Origin: Limisphaera sp. | GTDB taxonomy: Bacteria > Verrucomicrobiota > Verrucomicrobiia > Limisphaerales > Limisphaeraceae | Assembly: GCA_025057755.1 (NCBI GenBank) | Contig: JANWVC010000025.1 | Span: 170,581-234,580, forward strand | Length of the DNA stretch: 64,000 nucleotides | Reading direction: 5' to 3' | Part shown: one piece after another, positions 28,562 to 38,448 of the stretch | Position numbering within the stretch: the stretch's first letter is position 1 | Layout: every line of letters starts with the position of its first letter | Made by a program: the position numbers and the translations under genes | Notes under the pieces: model-generated | The model's input: only the letters and a program-made list of their open reading frames with translations | The model's database searches: none | Told to the model about the DNA's origin: nothing

Positions 28562-28775
28562 GTCATCATGCTAGCCACCTCTATGTTGCATCGGCAATTC
28601 TTCTTTGGCTGTCTTCACCGGCAATCGGAAACGGAAAGCAGAACCACTGGACTCTCTACGGTTGAAGGCAGACGGGCGCCTTTTGTGCCTTGGTTTCGGG
28701 CGAAACAGGCCAACGGAATCGAGTGGCATCGTGTCCGGGTTTGGCAACCGACCTTCTGCATTCTACCTTTGCGAC

Positions 28776-29639
28776 ATGGTTGCCAAGACCGTTGCATCGA
28801 AAGGAGCAGGCGCCGGGGCATCCGCGCGTCAACAAGTGGCAGTGAGTGGGACGCCCGAACTTTGTGACAAGCAAAACGAGCGTGACCATCGTGAGCTTCG
28901 TATTGACAAGGTGGGAGTCCGTGGCCTTCGTTTCCCCATTGAAGTCCGAGACAAAGCTCACGCCCGGCAGCACACCGTGGCCACAATTGGCATGTTTGTG
29001 GATCTCCCCAAGGAGTTCAAAGGCACCCACATGAGCCGCTTCCTCGAAGTTTTGAATGCCCACGGCAATGTCGTGCATGTGGAGAACATCCCTGACATCC
29101 TGTTTGCCATGCAGAAGAAATTTCATGCCGCGACGTCGCACTTGGAGATGGAATTCCCCTACTTCATGACCAAATATGCTCCAGTGTCGCGCTTGCCTAG
29201 CCTGATGGATTACACCGCCCGGTTTGATGCGGCTGCCTGCGGCGACCAGATTGACTTTGTGCTCACGGTCAAAGCCAACGTGACGACCCTGTGTCCCTGT
29301 TCCAAAGCCATCAGCAGCCGCGGCGCGCACAATCAGCGGGGCACGGTTACCGTGGCCGTCCGGTTTCGCAAACCCGTATGGATCGAGGATTTGATTGGCA
29401 TTATCGAAAACTCGGCCAGCTCTGAGCTTTATGCGCTGTTGAAACGACAGGACGAAAAGTATGTCACCGAACATGCCTATGACAATCCGGTCTTCGTCGA
29501 AGATCTGGTACGAAACGTGGCCCAGCGCCTGAACGCGCATCCGGATATTACTTGGTACCGGGTCGAAGCGGAAAATTACGAAAGCATCCACAATCACAAT
29601 GCTTACGCCTGTTTGGAGCGACGCAGCGCGCAGAATTGA
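28776..29639 (+). CDS. folE2: GTP cyclohydrolase FolE2 (type IB)
   Basis: Converts GTP to 7,8-dihydroneopterin triphosphate at the head of folate (and queuosine) synthesis, using a flexible metal centre rather than strict zinc. 287 aa from the ATG at 28776. Markers: RIDKVGVRGLRFPIEVRDK, then FVDLPKEFKGTHMSRF, the metal/catalytic cysteine in VTTLCPCSKAIS, then SRGAHNQRG and the C-terminal ENYESIHNHNAY. The frame is open upstream to 28605 without family-like sequence. No Zur-type site was recognised upstream. Confidence 0.93.
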   Translation: MVAKTVASKGAGAGASARQQVAVSGTPELCDKQNERDHRELRIDKVGVRGLRFPIEVRDKAHARQHTVATIGMFVDLPKEFKGTHMSRFLEVLNAHGNVVHVENIPDILFAMQKKFHAATSHLEMEFPYFMTKYAPVSRLPSLMDYTARFDAAACGDQIDFVLTVKANVTTLCPCSKAISSRGAHNQRGTVTVAVRFRKPVWIEDLIGIIENSASSELYALLKRQDEKYVTEHAYDNPVFVEDLVRNVAQRLNAHPDITWYRVEAENYESIHNHNAYACLERRSAQN

Positions 29640-29727
29640 TTCGGACGCAAAGGCCCCCTCACCATTTGGCTGCATCCAGTTTGGGTTACGAATATGAGGC
29701 ATTCGCAGACGCTGCCCGGAAGGCTCC

Positions 29728-31776
29728 CTAGCCCGGCCAGGTGGAGGTTCGCAGGGTCCACTCTGCCAGCAATTCTTTGGGGATTTCTTGGAGAAATCGA
29801 GATGGCTGCCGCCAGGGGATTTCGGCAGTGCCGCGTGTCCGCGCAAGCAGGGGATAGGTCAAATAAAGCTCATTTCGAGCGCGTGTGACAGCTACGTAGA
29901 ACAGCCGCCGCTCTTCTTCCGCCCCGCCCTCGTCCGCGAGTGCTCGCGCCAGCGGAAACATTCCGTCACATAGCATGATCACAAAGACGACGTCGAACTC
30001 TAGGCCCTTGGCTTGGTGAACCGTGGAGAGTCGCAAACAACCGGATTCGGGGTACCCGGGCCGGTCTTCTTCGGCCTCCACATTGGTGAGCAAGGCGGTT
30101 TGAGCCAGGAACTCCAGCACGTCCTCAAATTGATTGGCAAACGCGGCCAGTTGCTCCAGATCCTCGCGACGGGACCGGTAGTTCGGATAGGTTGTTTTCA
30201 GATACTCATCGTAGCCGGCTTGGAGCACGGCCCGAATCATTTCTCCGGGCTGCCGGCGCAGCTCGGGCTGTTCCAGTTGCGACACCATGGCAATCAGACC
30301 ACCCCAGGCGGGCTGACTTTTTGTCGGCACGGCGGCTCGGCACTCGCGCAGACGCGCCGAGACCGTTGCATTGTCGGGGGCCGCGCCGTGGGGGGGGTGT
30401 GCGGCAGTAACAGGAGATGAGCTCTGCCGAAAGATTGCCCAGAGCTTTTCTGCACCCCGCGGGCCGATGCCCGGCAACATTTGCACGACGCGTTGAAACG
30501 CCACGGGGTCGGATGGATTGACCACCAGACGCAAATAAGCGGTCACGTCTTTCATGTGGGCTTGCTCCCAAAATCGCAGCCCGCTGGTGATGGTGAAGGG
30601 CACTTGTCGGCGCGTTAGCTCCAGTTGGAGTTCCAATGCGTGATGATGCGCGCGATACAAAACGGCCATCCGTTCCAAGGGCGTGCCAGCATCACGCAGT
30701 TCCGTCACCCGCTGAGCGATGAAGGCTGCCTGCTGGGTCTCGTCCGCACAGGCTAGCAGGATTGGTCGCGGCCCCGAAGGCCGGACGGCTACGAGCACCT
30801 TGGGGAATTGATGTTGGTTGGCCCGGATTACTGCGTTGGCCAACTCAAGAATCTCCGGCGTGCTGCGGTAATTGGTCTCAATTTTGAAAATCCGCGCATC
30901 GGGGTAGCGCTGGGGAAACTCCAAAATATTCCGAAAATCGGCGCCTCGCCAGCCGTAGATGCTCTGTGCATCATCGCCCACGACCATCAAACTCCGATGC
31001 CGCGCGGCCAAGAGGTCTATGAGAGCGCTCTGCACCCCGTTGATGTCCTGATACTCGTCCACCAGGATGCAGAGAAATCTTCTCTGCCAGTAGTCGCACA
31101 CATCCGGGTGTTCTTTCAGCAGCTTCAGCCAGAGGACCAGCAGGTCATCGAAGTCCATGACTTGCGTCGAGCGTTTGCGCTCCTCATACAGTTGATGGAC
31201 CTTTTCGACGAAATCTTGGAACTCCAGCAAATAATCAAAGAACCTGCTCAGCACCGCAGACAGTTCTAATTGCAAGTTGGCCGCAAGGGAAAACACCTCG
31301 CTCAACACTTCAGACTTGGGGAATCGCTTTCTTCCTCCTTGGGGCACAACCTCCCGAATGCAGGCAGACAAAAGCTGGCGGGAATCCTCGCGGTCCAGGA
31401 TGCTGAAGCCGGATTTGTAGCCCAGTCGCTCGCCATGCAACCGGAGGATGCGATGACCGATGGCATGGAACGTACCGCCCCAGAGCGCCCCGGGCAATCG
31501 GCCCAGGAGTTGTTCCACGCGTTGCATCATTTCCCGAGCCGCCTTGTTTGTGAAGGTCAGTAGCAACAGTCGGTCGGGGGGAATGCCCTGTTCCAGGAGA
31601 AACGCCACCCGGTAGGTCAGCGTGCGCGTCTTGCCGCTGCCTGCGCCTGCGATGACCAGCGCCGGACCGTGCGGCGAGGTGACCGCTGCCAATTGCTGCG
31701 GATTTAAGGCCCGCTCGTACTCGATTCGTGAACGCTTCCCTGCATAGAACGGCTCCAAAACATATTCGTGCGGCAT
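29728..31776 (-). CDS. UvrD/PcrA/Rep-type ATP-dependent DNA helicase
   Basis: 682 aa superfamily 1A helicase. Motifs in order: Q-motif ALNPQQLAAV, Walker A IAGAGSGKTRTL, Ia LLLTFTNKAAREM, II ILVDEYQDINGVQ, III VVGDDAQSIYGWRGAD, IV IETNYRS, V LSTVHQAKGLEFDVVFV, VI EERRLFYVAVTRAR. It translocates 3'-5' on single-stranded DNA in repair or replication restart. UvrD/PcrA are usually ~720 aa, so this is slightly shorter and lacks the long C-terminal tail. Which of UvrD, PcrA or Rep it equals cannot be decided. Convergent with folE2. Confidence 0.93.
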   Translation of the reverse strand: MPHEYVLEPFYAGKRSRIEYERALNPQQLAAVTSPHGPALVIAGAGSGKTRTLTYRVAFLLEQGIPPDRLLLLTFTNKAAREMMQRVEQLLGRLPGALWGGTFHAIGHRILRLHGERLGYKSGFSILDREDSRQLLSACIREVVPQGGRKRFPKSEVLSEVFSLAANLQLELSAVLSRFFDYLLEFQDFVEKVHQLYEERKRSTQVMDFDDLLVLWLKLLKEHPDVCDYWQRRFLCILVDEYQDINGVQSALIDLLAARHRSLMVVGDDAQSIYGWRGADFRNILEFPQRYPDARIFKIETNYRSTPEILELANAVIRANQHQFPKVLVAVRPSGPRPILLACADETQQAAFIAQRVTELRDAGTPLERMAVLYRAHHHALELQLELTRRQVPFTITSGLRFWEQAHMKDVTAYLRLVVNPSDPVAFQRVVQMLPGIGPRGAEKLWAIFRQSSSPVTAAHPPHGAAPDNATVSARLRECRAAVPTKSQPAWGGLIAMVSQLEQPELRRQPGEMIRAVLQAGYDEYLKTTYPNYRSRREDLEQLAAFANQFEDVLEFLAQTALLTNVEAEEDRPGYPESGCLRLSTVHQAKGLEFDVVFVIMLCDGMFPLARALADEGGAEEERRLFYVAVTRARNELYLTYPLLARTRGTAEIPWRQPSRFLQEIPKELLAEWTLRTSTWPG

Positions 31777-32073
31777 TCTGCATCATGAAAGGTCAAGAAG
31801 ACCGTGTGGCCAAGGCAAAATCGGGTGGGCCGAATTTGAGTTGAGAGCTCGGTGACGATCAGGCCATGCGGGACCTGAACCAAGGAACTGGTTAGACCCG
31901 AATCGTGAAAACCGGCTCACTCCGGCAGTGGGACAGGTCGGGAGGGTCTGCCGCCACTGTGTTGGTTGCCAAATGGCGATTCCCTGCTGCCCGCCCACGG
32001 CGAAGTCCGGTTCATCCGGGGTCCCTCTCATCGTTGCTGTGCGTGCCCGAGTTTACGGGCAGGCTGCGTCGGG

Positions 32074-33513
32074 ATGGGCCGCTCTCCCATCCATGGTGTG
32101 CCTTCAGTGGACAAGTCGGCTCAATTGACGCAGGTTGATGATGTGGTGTGGGAATGGTGGTTGGAGCGACGTTTGACTGCGGGTTCGGTGTCCATTCGGC
32201 TCCGTGTAGTGGAACAGTTAACGGGCCGGGACGATCCCGCTGCATTGCGTTTGTTGTCCAGAGCAGCAAAAGATTCATCGTCGGAGGTGCGTTGCGCTGC
32301 GTTGCTTGCCCTGGCTCAATCCCAAGCGGAGTCGGTCGTGGCAACCTTAACGAGCGCTTTGCGGGATCCGGAGGAACAGGTGCAGGAGGCGGCCGTGGCC
32401 GCGCTCAAGCGTTTGGGCCGACCTGAGGCGGTGCGAGCCTTGGTTGCTGCCCTGGGGCAAGGGAGTCGTCGAGTGCAGTTTCGAGCGGCTCAAGCGCTGG
32501 AAAGCATGGGTTGGCGACCGAGCCGGGCCGAGGATGAGCTTGCTTGGGCGGTTGCTCATGGGGATTATGAACGTGTCGCTGCCGCCGGGACAGCGGGGCT
32601 GCCGTGGTTAAGTCGGCGCTTGCGGGAGGGAGATTATTCAGAGCGATTGGCTGTGGTCCGAGCCTTAGCCCAATGTCCTGCCTCGGGAGCCACGAACGTG
32701 TTGGCTGAGGCCTTGAAGGACGTCGATGCCACGGTGCGGGCCGCAGCTGCCGATGGTTTGGCGTTGCGTCACGCGCCGGAAGCCGCCCCGGCACTTATCC
32801 GGGCATTGAAAGATCCCGCTCCGTTGGTCCGTGCTGCAGCGGCGTCTGCGTTGGGGCAATTGCGCGATCCGGCGGCGGTCGAGCCCTTGATCACGGCACT
32901 GGAGGATTCTCATTGGGAAGTGCGGGTTGCGGCGCTCGAAGCGTTGGGGCGTGTCGGCGACCGTCGCGCGTTTCCATCGGTCGTTGCTCGCTTGGATGAC
33001 AAGGAACAAGAGGTGCGCCAACAGGCAGCAGAGACCTTGGGCGTGGTGGGGGATGAAAGCATCTTGGAAAAGCTTGTGCTTACACTGATGGATCCGCACA
33101 GCGGTGTGCGGCAGGCGGCCGCACGAGCGTTGCATCGTATCGACCCGGGGTGGCAGCGCTCCCCACGTGTTCAATCCTTGTTGCCAACTATTCAGTCGGC
33201 CCTGCAGCATGTTGACCCGGCTGTTCAATTAGCCGCCGCTGGGTTGATTCGCCAAATTACAGGTCTCACGCCGGCTGAGTTGGCCCAACGTGACTCCGCC
33301 GCTTCTCAGGCCCAGCGCCATCAGGCAGCGGCTGCAGTTTTGGAACAGCTTGCTTCGGACCCGGATCCGGAGGTCAGACTGACCGTGGTGGTGGCTTTGG
33401 GCCGATTGGGTTTGCGTAGGAGTGTTCCCGTGCTGGAAGCGCGTTGCGCTGATCCGAACCCGTGGGTAGCCGCCCGGGCTCATGAAGCGTTGCAATCCTG
33501 CCATGCTGGCTGA
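32074..33513 (+). CDS. HEAT/PBS-lyase repeat protein
   Basis: 479 aa from the ATG at 32074 (open to 31966; a GTG at 32098 is also possible). It consists of about a dozen ~31-residue HEAT-like repeats of the form DP-VR-AAA-ALG-L, for example DPAPLVRAAAASALGQLRDP and DSHWEVRVAALEALGRVGD. No catalytic or membrane segment is visible, so it is most likely a cytoplasmic protein-binding scaffold. Its last 11 bases overlap the next gene, a receiver-PATAN regulator, which suggests joint translation and a shared regulatory role (inference). Confidence 0.85.
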   Translation: MGRSPIHGVPSVDKSAQLTQVDDVVWEWWLERRLTAGSVSIRLRVVEQLTGRDDPAALRLLSRAAKDSSSEVRCAALLALAQSQAESVVATLTSALRDPEEQVQEAAVAALKRLGRPEAVRALVAALGQGSRRVQFRAAQALESMGWRPSRAEDELAWAVAHGDYERVAAAGTAGLPWLSRRLREGDYSERLAVVRALAQCPASGATNVLAEALKDVDATVRAAAADGLALRHAPEAAPALIRALKDPAPLVRAAAASALGQLRDPAAVEPLITALEDSHWEVRVAALEALGRVGDRRAFPSVVARLDDKEQEVRQQAAETLGVVGDESILEKLVLTLMDPHSGVRQAAARALHRIDPGWQRSPRVQSLLPTIQSALQHVDPAVQLAAAGLIRQITGLTPAELAQRDSAASQAQRHQAAAAVLEQLASDPDPEVRLTVVVALGRLGLRRSVPVLEARCADPNPWVAARAHEALQSCHAG

Positions 33514-35110
33514 ACGTCCCACGGCTCGATCTGCTGAGAAACAGTCCACGGTCTTGTTCGTGGATGATGATCCCACATTTTTGGAGACCGTTCGGGACCT
33601 CATGGCTACGCTGAGTCAGGGGCGATGGGAGATCCTGACGGCCGGTAACGCAAGCGAGGCCTTTCAGCTGCTCCAACGGCATGCGGTGGATTTAGTGGTT
33701 TTGGACGTTGAAATGCAGGCCATTGATGGCGTCCAGGTCTTGTCCCTGCTGAACCGCAGCCATCCGCAGTTGCAAAAAGCGGTCCTTACCGGTTACGCCA
33801 CCGATAACTACCGCGCGGCTTGTTTGGCGCAAGGTGCCGAGCTATTCCTGCGAAAACCGACCGATCCGGAAGGTTGGGCGTCCATCCATGCGGCCCTGCA
33901 ACAGTTGCTCGACTTTCCGCCGGAGCGGGGTTTTCGGGGTGTGCTGAGACGGGTGGGCCTGGCGGAAGTTCTCCAAATGGAATGCCTGGGGCGTAGCAAT
34001 TCGCTTCTGGAAGTGGTCGCAGGAAATCGGAAGGGCCGAATCTACGTAGAGCAGGGCCAGATCGTCCATGCGGAATTGGGCCCTTACACAGGTGAATCTG
34101 CCTTTCAGCGCATTTTGGCGCTGCCGGGCGGGCAGTTTGTTGTGCATCCATTGCAGGAGGTTCCCCAACGCACAATTCAGAACTCCTGGGAGTTTTTGTT
34201 GATGGAAGCAGCCAGGGTACATGACGAACTGCAGGCAGAAATGGCGGGTCATTCGGCCGTCGGCAGCGTGGCCGCTCCAGAGGTCCAGGACGATCACCCC
34301 ATGGTTACTTGCGCAACATCCAGCGAGCCAACAGCGGAGTCCAAGCAAGGGGTGCGACACGTCGTCGTGGATCTCGAAGACAGACCAACTGGGATGCCAC
34401 CGGTGACGCCGGAGCCGCAGCGCCGGGCTGAAGAGGCTCAAGCGACCCCGCCCGCACTGGCCCGTGAGGTCCTGATCTGCGATGAGAGTGGTTCGGTCTT
34501 GTACGAGTGGGATTGTCCCGATCGGGCTGCCTGGGTCAACATCATGGAATTTGTCTCCCAAAAAGCCCGCCGCTTAACTCCTTCCCGAGAATTTGGTGCG
34601 TTTGACCGGTTGGAGATGGTCACGGCGCAAAGTCGGCGTGTCATTTTGTTGCGCCCGGGCCGTGCGATCATGCTGGCCTTTGGACCGCCTGAGGCGAACC
34701 CGGGGCTGAAGAGGCAGTCCGATCCGTCGCCCCTGCCGCCGGAACGTTGGGCGGCATGGCTGCGTGGATTGCCTCCCCAGCCCGGCGTGGTCTTGCGTGC
34801 TATCCGGTTTTCTAATCGCACGGTTGTTGTGGATGTGGAATCTCGCGACTTGTCCAGCGCATGGCTGGATTATGCTGGGCGGACGGTGTTAGACGCGTAT
34901 GAAGTTCTGCTTGCTCATCGGGTGTATCCCGAACGGTTGCGCTGGCGGTATGAGGCGAGCACGATTGATTGTGCGCGCAACCTGTACGGGGACGTCATGC
35001 TGGTCCTTAGTCGAACCGGAGACGTGCATGCGACTCCGGACCTGTTGAGGGTCTTGAGCGCTTTTGGTCGGGCGGTTCAGACTGAAATCCAGCCTCTAGA
35101 GCAGCCTTAG
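33503..35110 (+). CDS. Response regulator: receiver + DUF4388/PATAN domain + roadblock-like region
   Basis: 535 aa from the ATG at 33503 (33482 is an alternative). The receiver domain has the acidic pair FVDDDPTF, phospho-acceptor Asp in DLVVLDVEMQAIDG, Thr/Ser switch AVLTGYA and the conserved Lys in FLRKPTDP, so it looks functional. Residues ~145-245 match DUF4388/PATAN (SLLEVVAGNRKGRIYVEQGQIVHAE ... GGQFVV). Residues ~325-400 resemble a roadblock/LC7-type fold (LICDESGSVLYEWDCPDR ... LLRPGRAIMLAFG). No DNA-binding domain is seen; output is probably protein-protein. No histidine kinase gene is adjacent. Confidence 0.8.
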   Translation: MLAERPTARSAEKQSTVLFVDDDPTFLETVRDLMATLSQGRWEILTAGNASEAFQLLQRHAVDLVVLDVEMQAIDGVQVLSLLNRSHPQLQKAVLTGYATDNYRAACLAQGAELFLRKPTDPEGWASIHAALQQLLDFPPERGFRGVLRRVGLAEVLQMECLGRSNSLLEVVAGNRKGRIYVEQGQIVHAELGPYTGESAFQRILALPGGQFVVHPLQEVPQRTIQNSWEFLLMEAARVHDELQAEMAGHSAVGSVAAPEVQDDHPMVTCATSSEPTAESKQGVRHVVVDLEDRPTGMPPVTPEPQRRAEEAQATPPALAREVLICDESGSVLYEWDCPDRAAWVNIMEFVSQKARRLTPSREFGAFDRLEMVTAQSRRVILLRPGRAIMLAFGPPEANPGLKRQSDPSPLPPERWAAWLRGLPPQPGVVLRAIRFSNRTVVVDVESRDLSSAWLDYAGRTVLDAYEVLLAHRVYPERLRWRYEASTIDCARNLYGDVMLVLSRTGDVHATPDLLRVLSAFGRAVQTEIQPLEQP

Positions 35111-35119
35111 GCGAAACGA

Positions 35120-37148
35120 CCTCCGTGGTCACGGCATCTGGATCCCATCCTCGAGGTGGCTGAGCACCACCTGCGGCGATCTTCTTGATCGAGAGTTGGC
35201 GATCCCGAATGCGTGCAGATCGGACCTCCACTCGAGATGGGTCACACGTTTGCTGATGAATCTTCTGGAGCGGAGCCGGCTAGTATCGGGTGTACAGCCG
35301 TTGCGGGGTTTCCGGCGCCAGTTACAAAATGCGTCCTTTGTCGGACAACAGCGAGTACAGTTTGTTTAAAATCATGCCGCCAAAAACGAAGCGCTTTATG
35401 TAAGTCGCCCGGCGGTCTGTATACACACAGGTAAACACACGGGCTCGATCCGGTGGCCCGCACCAAACGAGGTCCGATCCCACGCTGAGTTTCTCGGGCA
35501 ATTCTACCAGTTTGTAGGTTCCATCCCTGAACACCAGCAGCATCCGATCGTAACAGGTGCACTCGCATTTGAATTCGTCTGCGGCGACCTTGTAGCCCAG
35601 GTGCTCACTCTCACGGTCATAACTCACCGTGAACGCCTTCAATACTACCGCTCGGGTATCGACCTCTGTATGCCGTGCGGATTGGGTGGTTCGACGGGTA
35701 ACTTGGGGGCCGTATCGTTCCAACAGGCTTTCCGGATGGGCGATCGCGTAAGCAGTCAGGTTTTTGAGATTCCGGCGAACCTGAGCCAGCTCAGTCCGAG
35801 CTGTTTCCATTTCCTGACGATGTTGCTCCATGTCGAATAAAGAGATTCGACGAATGCGCAGTGGGAGCAGGTGGTCAATGTCTTCATCTGTGAGCGGTTT
35901 GGTCAATGCGGCCTGGAACGGTTTGAAACCGTCCACGATCGCATTGCGAATGGCCTCAGCTGTCCGACACTGCTCGATCCGCTTGTACAAAGGCTCTTCG
36001 ATGGAAATCCGTTCCCATGTACGGTGATGGAGTTCCTGTTCGAGTTGCTGTTGCGGCAATTCGAGCTCGCATCGCAGAAACTTTACCAACTGAGCCGTGA
36101 TTGGCCCGCAAGACCTCGCTGACAGTTATCTCCACTGGCCGGCGGTCTTGAATGACTACCAGTGCGGCTGGCTGGCGTGACCTCGCAATCAATGAAGGCA
36201 TAGAACGCGTCTACCAGCCGTTCGGCGAGCACACCGGGGCGGTCCCTTGATCTCATTGGCGACCGAGTCGGACGTGTAATCAGGGATGGATCGTGCCTTG
36301 AGTTTGCCCTCTCGAACGGCCTCTTCAATCGAGGCGATCAATGACTCAGTGGTGGTGCCAGGTGGGATTTCAGTGATGACGACCGTTTGGAGATCCTTGA
36401 TTTGATCCGGGCGCGGACTTTCACGCTGCCCCGCCCACCTTGGTACTCCCGCGCATCCATGAGTCCGCCGGTAGGAAAGTCTGGCAGGCATTTGAACGGA
36501 TTGGCTTACAAAATGGTAATCTAGGACTGCAGGAATTCAGCAAAATTGTGCGGCAGGATGCGGGCAGACAGACCCACGGCGATGCCCTCTGGGTCCAACA
36601 TCAGTAGCAGGGGCAATTTGCAAGGCAGAGCCACCGGTTCGCGGTTTCGACCATCCTACCAGGGGACCAGTTCCGTAATTGCGTCCTTAAAACAGTACTT
36701 CCCGTGCCAGGTCTGTCAGACGACACTCGATGTACCGCGCAGCCGCAGGCGGATCGCCGGTCAGGAGATTACCGAAGTTGCCCTGGCCTTCGATCAGGTA
36801 ACGCTTGCTGGCCAGCACTACGAGCGCCTCATGAATGGAAGCGTCTCCGTGCGGATGAAATTCCATCGTGTCGCCCACGACCTTGGCTACCTTGGTGAAC
36901 CGGCCGTCATCCGAAAGTTGCAATGCCCAGAGAATCCGTCGTTGAACCGGCTTCAGGCCATCTGCCAACGCCGGGAGCGCCCGGTCGGAGATCACGTAGC
37001 TGGCGTACTCCAGGAAATTCAGATTCACCCTCCGATGCAGCGGAGAATCCACGCGTCTGGGGTCAAATGGGGGACGGGTCAGCATTGACACTGACTCGGC
37101 TTGAACATGTCCGCTGCTTTCTGTACCGCCGTCTGGGGACGGGTCCAC
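35120..37148 (-). pseudogene. Degenerate topoisomerase IV / gyrase A-like gene
   Basis: The reverse strand encodes an entire type IIA topoisomerase A subunit, broken into several frames. The N-terminal piece (37148-36687) has LNFLEYASYVISDRALP, LKPVQRRILWAL, HPHGDASI, EGQGNFGN and the active-site tyrosine in AARYIECRL, then stops. The next pieces read REPVALPCKLPLLLML and IAVGLSARILPHNF, then stop codons, PDFPTGGLMDAREYQGG, a shift to TVVITEIPPGTTTES, and a long coiled-coil/C-domain fragment (36089-35322) ending at a stop in KGRIL. A final piece (QLSIKKIA, PRGWDP) lies near 35130-35230. At least three frameshifts and three in-frame stops, so it cannot make the intact enzyme. Confidence 0.88.
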
Positions 37149-37821
37149 CGTCGTGTGACTTCCTCGGGGTGGCCGGATGCGTTGTTCTTCGACAACTCGG
37201 ACGCATTCTGGCTCGCACCTTGTTTCCGCTTACGCATCGGCCCATCACCCTACGCAGCACACGCCGGTTGTCCATACCCAGGCCACGCGGGGGTTCCCGT
37301 GAGCGGGTAAGGTCGCACCGCAATGAACCTCGCGCCCTCCAAGAGGCTGATCCTCCCTGTCCCTTGACCGCGGAGTCGGCATGCACACTTGCGGCTTATT
37401 GGGACATGACGCGGCTAGGTTAGGGCATGCTCTGAAGTCACCTCAAATTGCGATCAGTGGTTGTGATGTAACCCTGAATCCTTGGAACGTTTACGTTGCG
37501 GGGTCATTCTTTTCTTCAGGTCAGTTCAGGGATGCCTCCAGGAGCATTCGTGGCCGCATAGCGAGGTTTTCTGCCATCCAGCAGATGCGTGCATAGAGTC
37601 TGCGATCCATGTCTGGCTGCGCATGGATGCCCGATACCAAACGCCGGCGCATGGGAACCCACGAAATGTTCTTTTGACTGCTTCAAGGCGCGGGCGAGTG
37701 GATCATCCTCTGTCACGGCGGCCCTGGGGGCCCGGGTACTGTATTTTCAAAAGTGGAACGGAATTCATGCTCCGTTCAAGAATGACGTTGCAATCAAGCC
37801 CCGACTTCCCAAGCTGGCCGA
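37149..37821. other. Gene-free interval upstream of the topoisomerase pseudogene
   Basis: About 670 bases with no ORF resembling a known family on either strand. A reverse-strand ATG at 37237 opens a short polar frame (MRKRKQGASQNASE), which may be the original N-terminus of the decayed topoisomerase. A ParE-type partner would be expected upstream; I could not recognise one. Confidence 0.5.
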
Positions 37822-38196
37822 GTGGACAAACCGCGTTTGATCCTGTTTTACGAACGGTTGATGCCCGGCACCCAGTTGGTGAATCGGTTACAAGATCTTG
37901 GTTACCAGGTACAGATCGTGAGTGCGCCGGAGGAGTTGCATGCTGCTACGGTCGCCTGGAAGCCTTTGCTCCTTGTCGCTGACCTTGAAAGCACTCGGGG
38001 CGATGTATGTATGGCCATCAGCCGAATTCGCGCCGATTCTGCGACGTCTCACGTGCCAGTCTTGGCTTTCCACGGCGCGCAGCGGCCAGAATTGGCCCGC
38101 CAGGCACAAGAGGCCGGTGCCACGCTGGTGGTTCAAGACGCGGCCCTGGTCAACTACCTTTCCCAAGTCCTAAATCGGGCGTTGGAGCTGGACTGA
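37822..38196 (+). CDS. Stand-alone degenerate receiver-like protein
   Basis: 124 aa, starting with GTG at 37822. The alternating hydrophobic strands follow a CheY-like layout (PRLILFYERLMPGTQLVNRLQDLG, LLLVADLEST, VPVLAFHG, AGATLVVQD). The presumed phospho-acceptor aspartate is in VADLES. The N-terminal acidic pair is replaced (FYERL) and the conserved lysine near the end is missing, so normal phospho-relay is unlikely. A ligand-independent or pseudo-receiver function is inferred. No domain is attached and no kinase is nearby. Confidence 0.6.
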   Translation: MDKPRLILFYERLMPGTQLVNRLQDLGYQVQIVSAPEELHAATVAWKPLLLVADLESTRGDVCMAISRIRADSATSHVPVLAFHGAQRPELARQAQEAGATLVVQDAALVNYLSQVLNRALELD

Positions 38197-38376
38197 CGAG
38201 GCCTCATCCTAGGGGGAAGCCTCCATCAAGCAGGACGCCTTTGTCGGAGCTGCTCGGCCCCATGGCTCAAGGGTGGTCCGGGCAGGCATCTTTTGCGGAC
38301 ACCCAGAGGGTCCATCGCCTTGTGGCGTTCCGAATGCAGTGTGCGACGGACTTTCTGAACGTGATCCATGACTTAG

Positions 38377-38410
38377 AAAAAAATCAGGGCCGGGCGGATT
38401 CAACCCGGCC
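38377..38410 (-). terminator. Rho-independent terminator after ilvB
   Basis: On the reverse strand a perfect 7-bp GC stem (GGCCGGG / CCCGGCC; arms 38410-38404 and 38394-38388) with a 9-base loop is followed, after CTGA, by seven T. It lies 39 bases past the ilvB stop, so ilvB appears to be monocistronic. Confidence 0.85.
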
Positions 38411-38448
38411 TGGTGTTTCCGTTCGGTAAAGCTTGCCCGAACAAGGCC

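Noticed and set aside
28656..29846. 396-codon reverse open frame over folE2
   Set aside because: Shadow of folE2, whose catalytic motifs are intact on the forward strand.
35322..36089. 255-codon frame as an independent gene
   Set aside because: It is the middle/C-terminal fragment of the decayed topoisomerase A-like gene, in order with the other fragments.
37149..37320. Reverse-strand MDNRRVLRRVMG as a ParE C-terminal remnant
   Set aside because: Too short and not distinctive enough to claim homology by eye.
37805..37850. tRNA-like string GCTGGCCGAGTGG
   Set aside because: No acceptor stem, no T-loop GTTCGA match downstream; overlaps the pseudo-receiver start.
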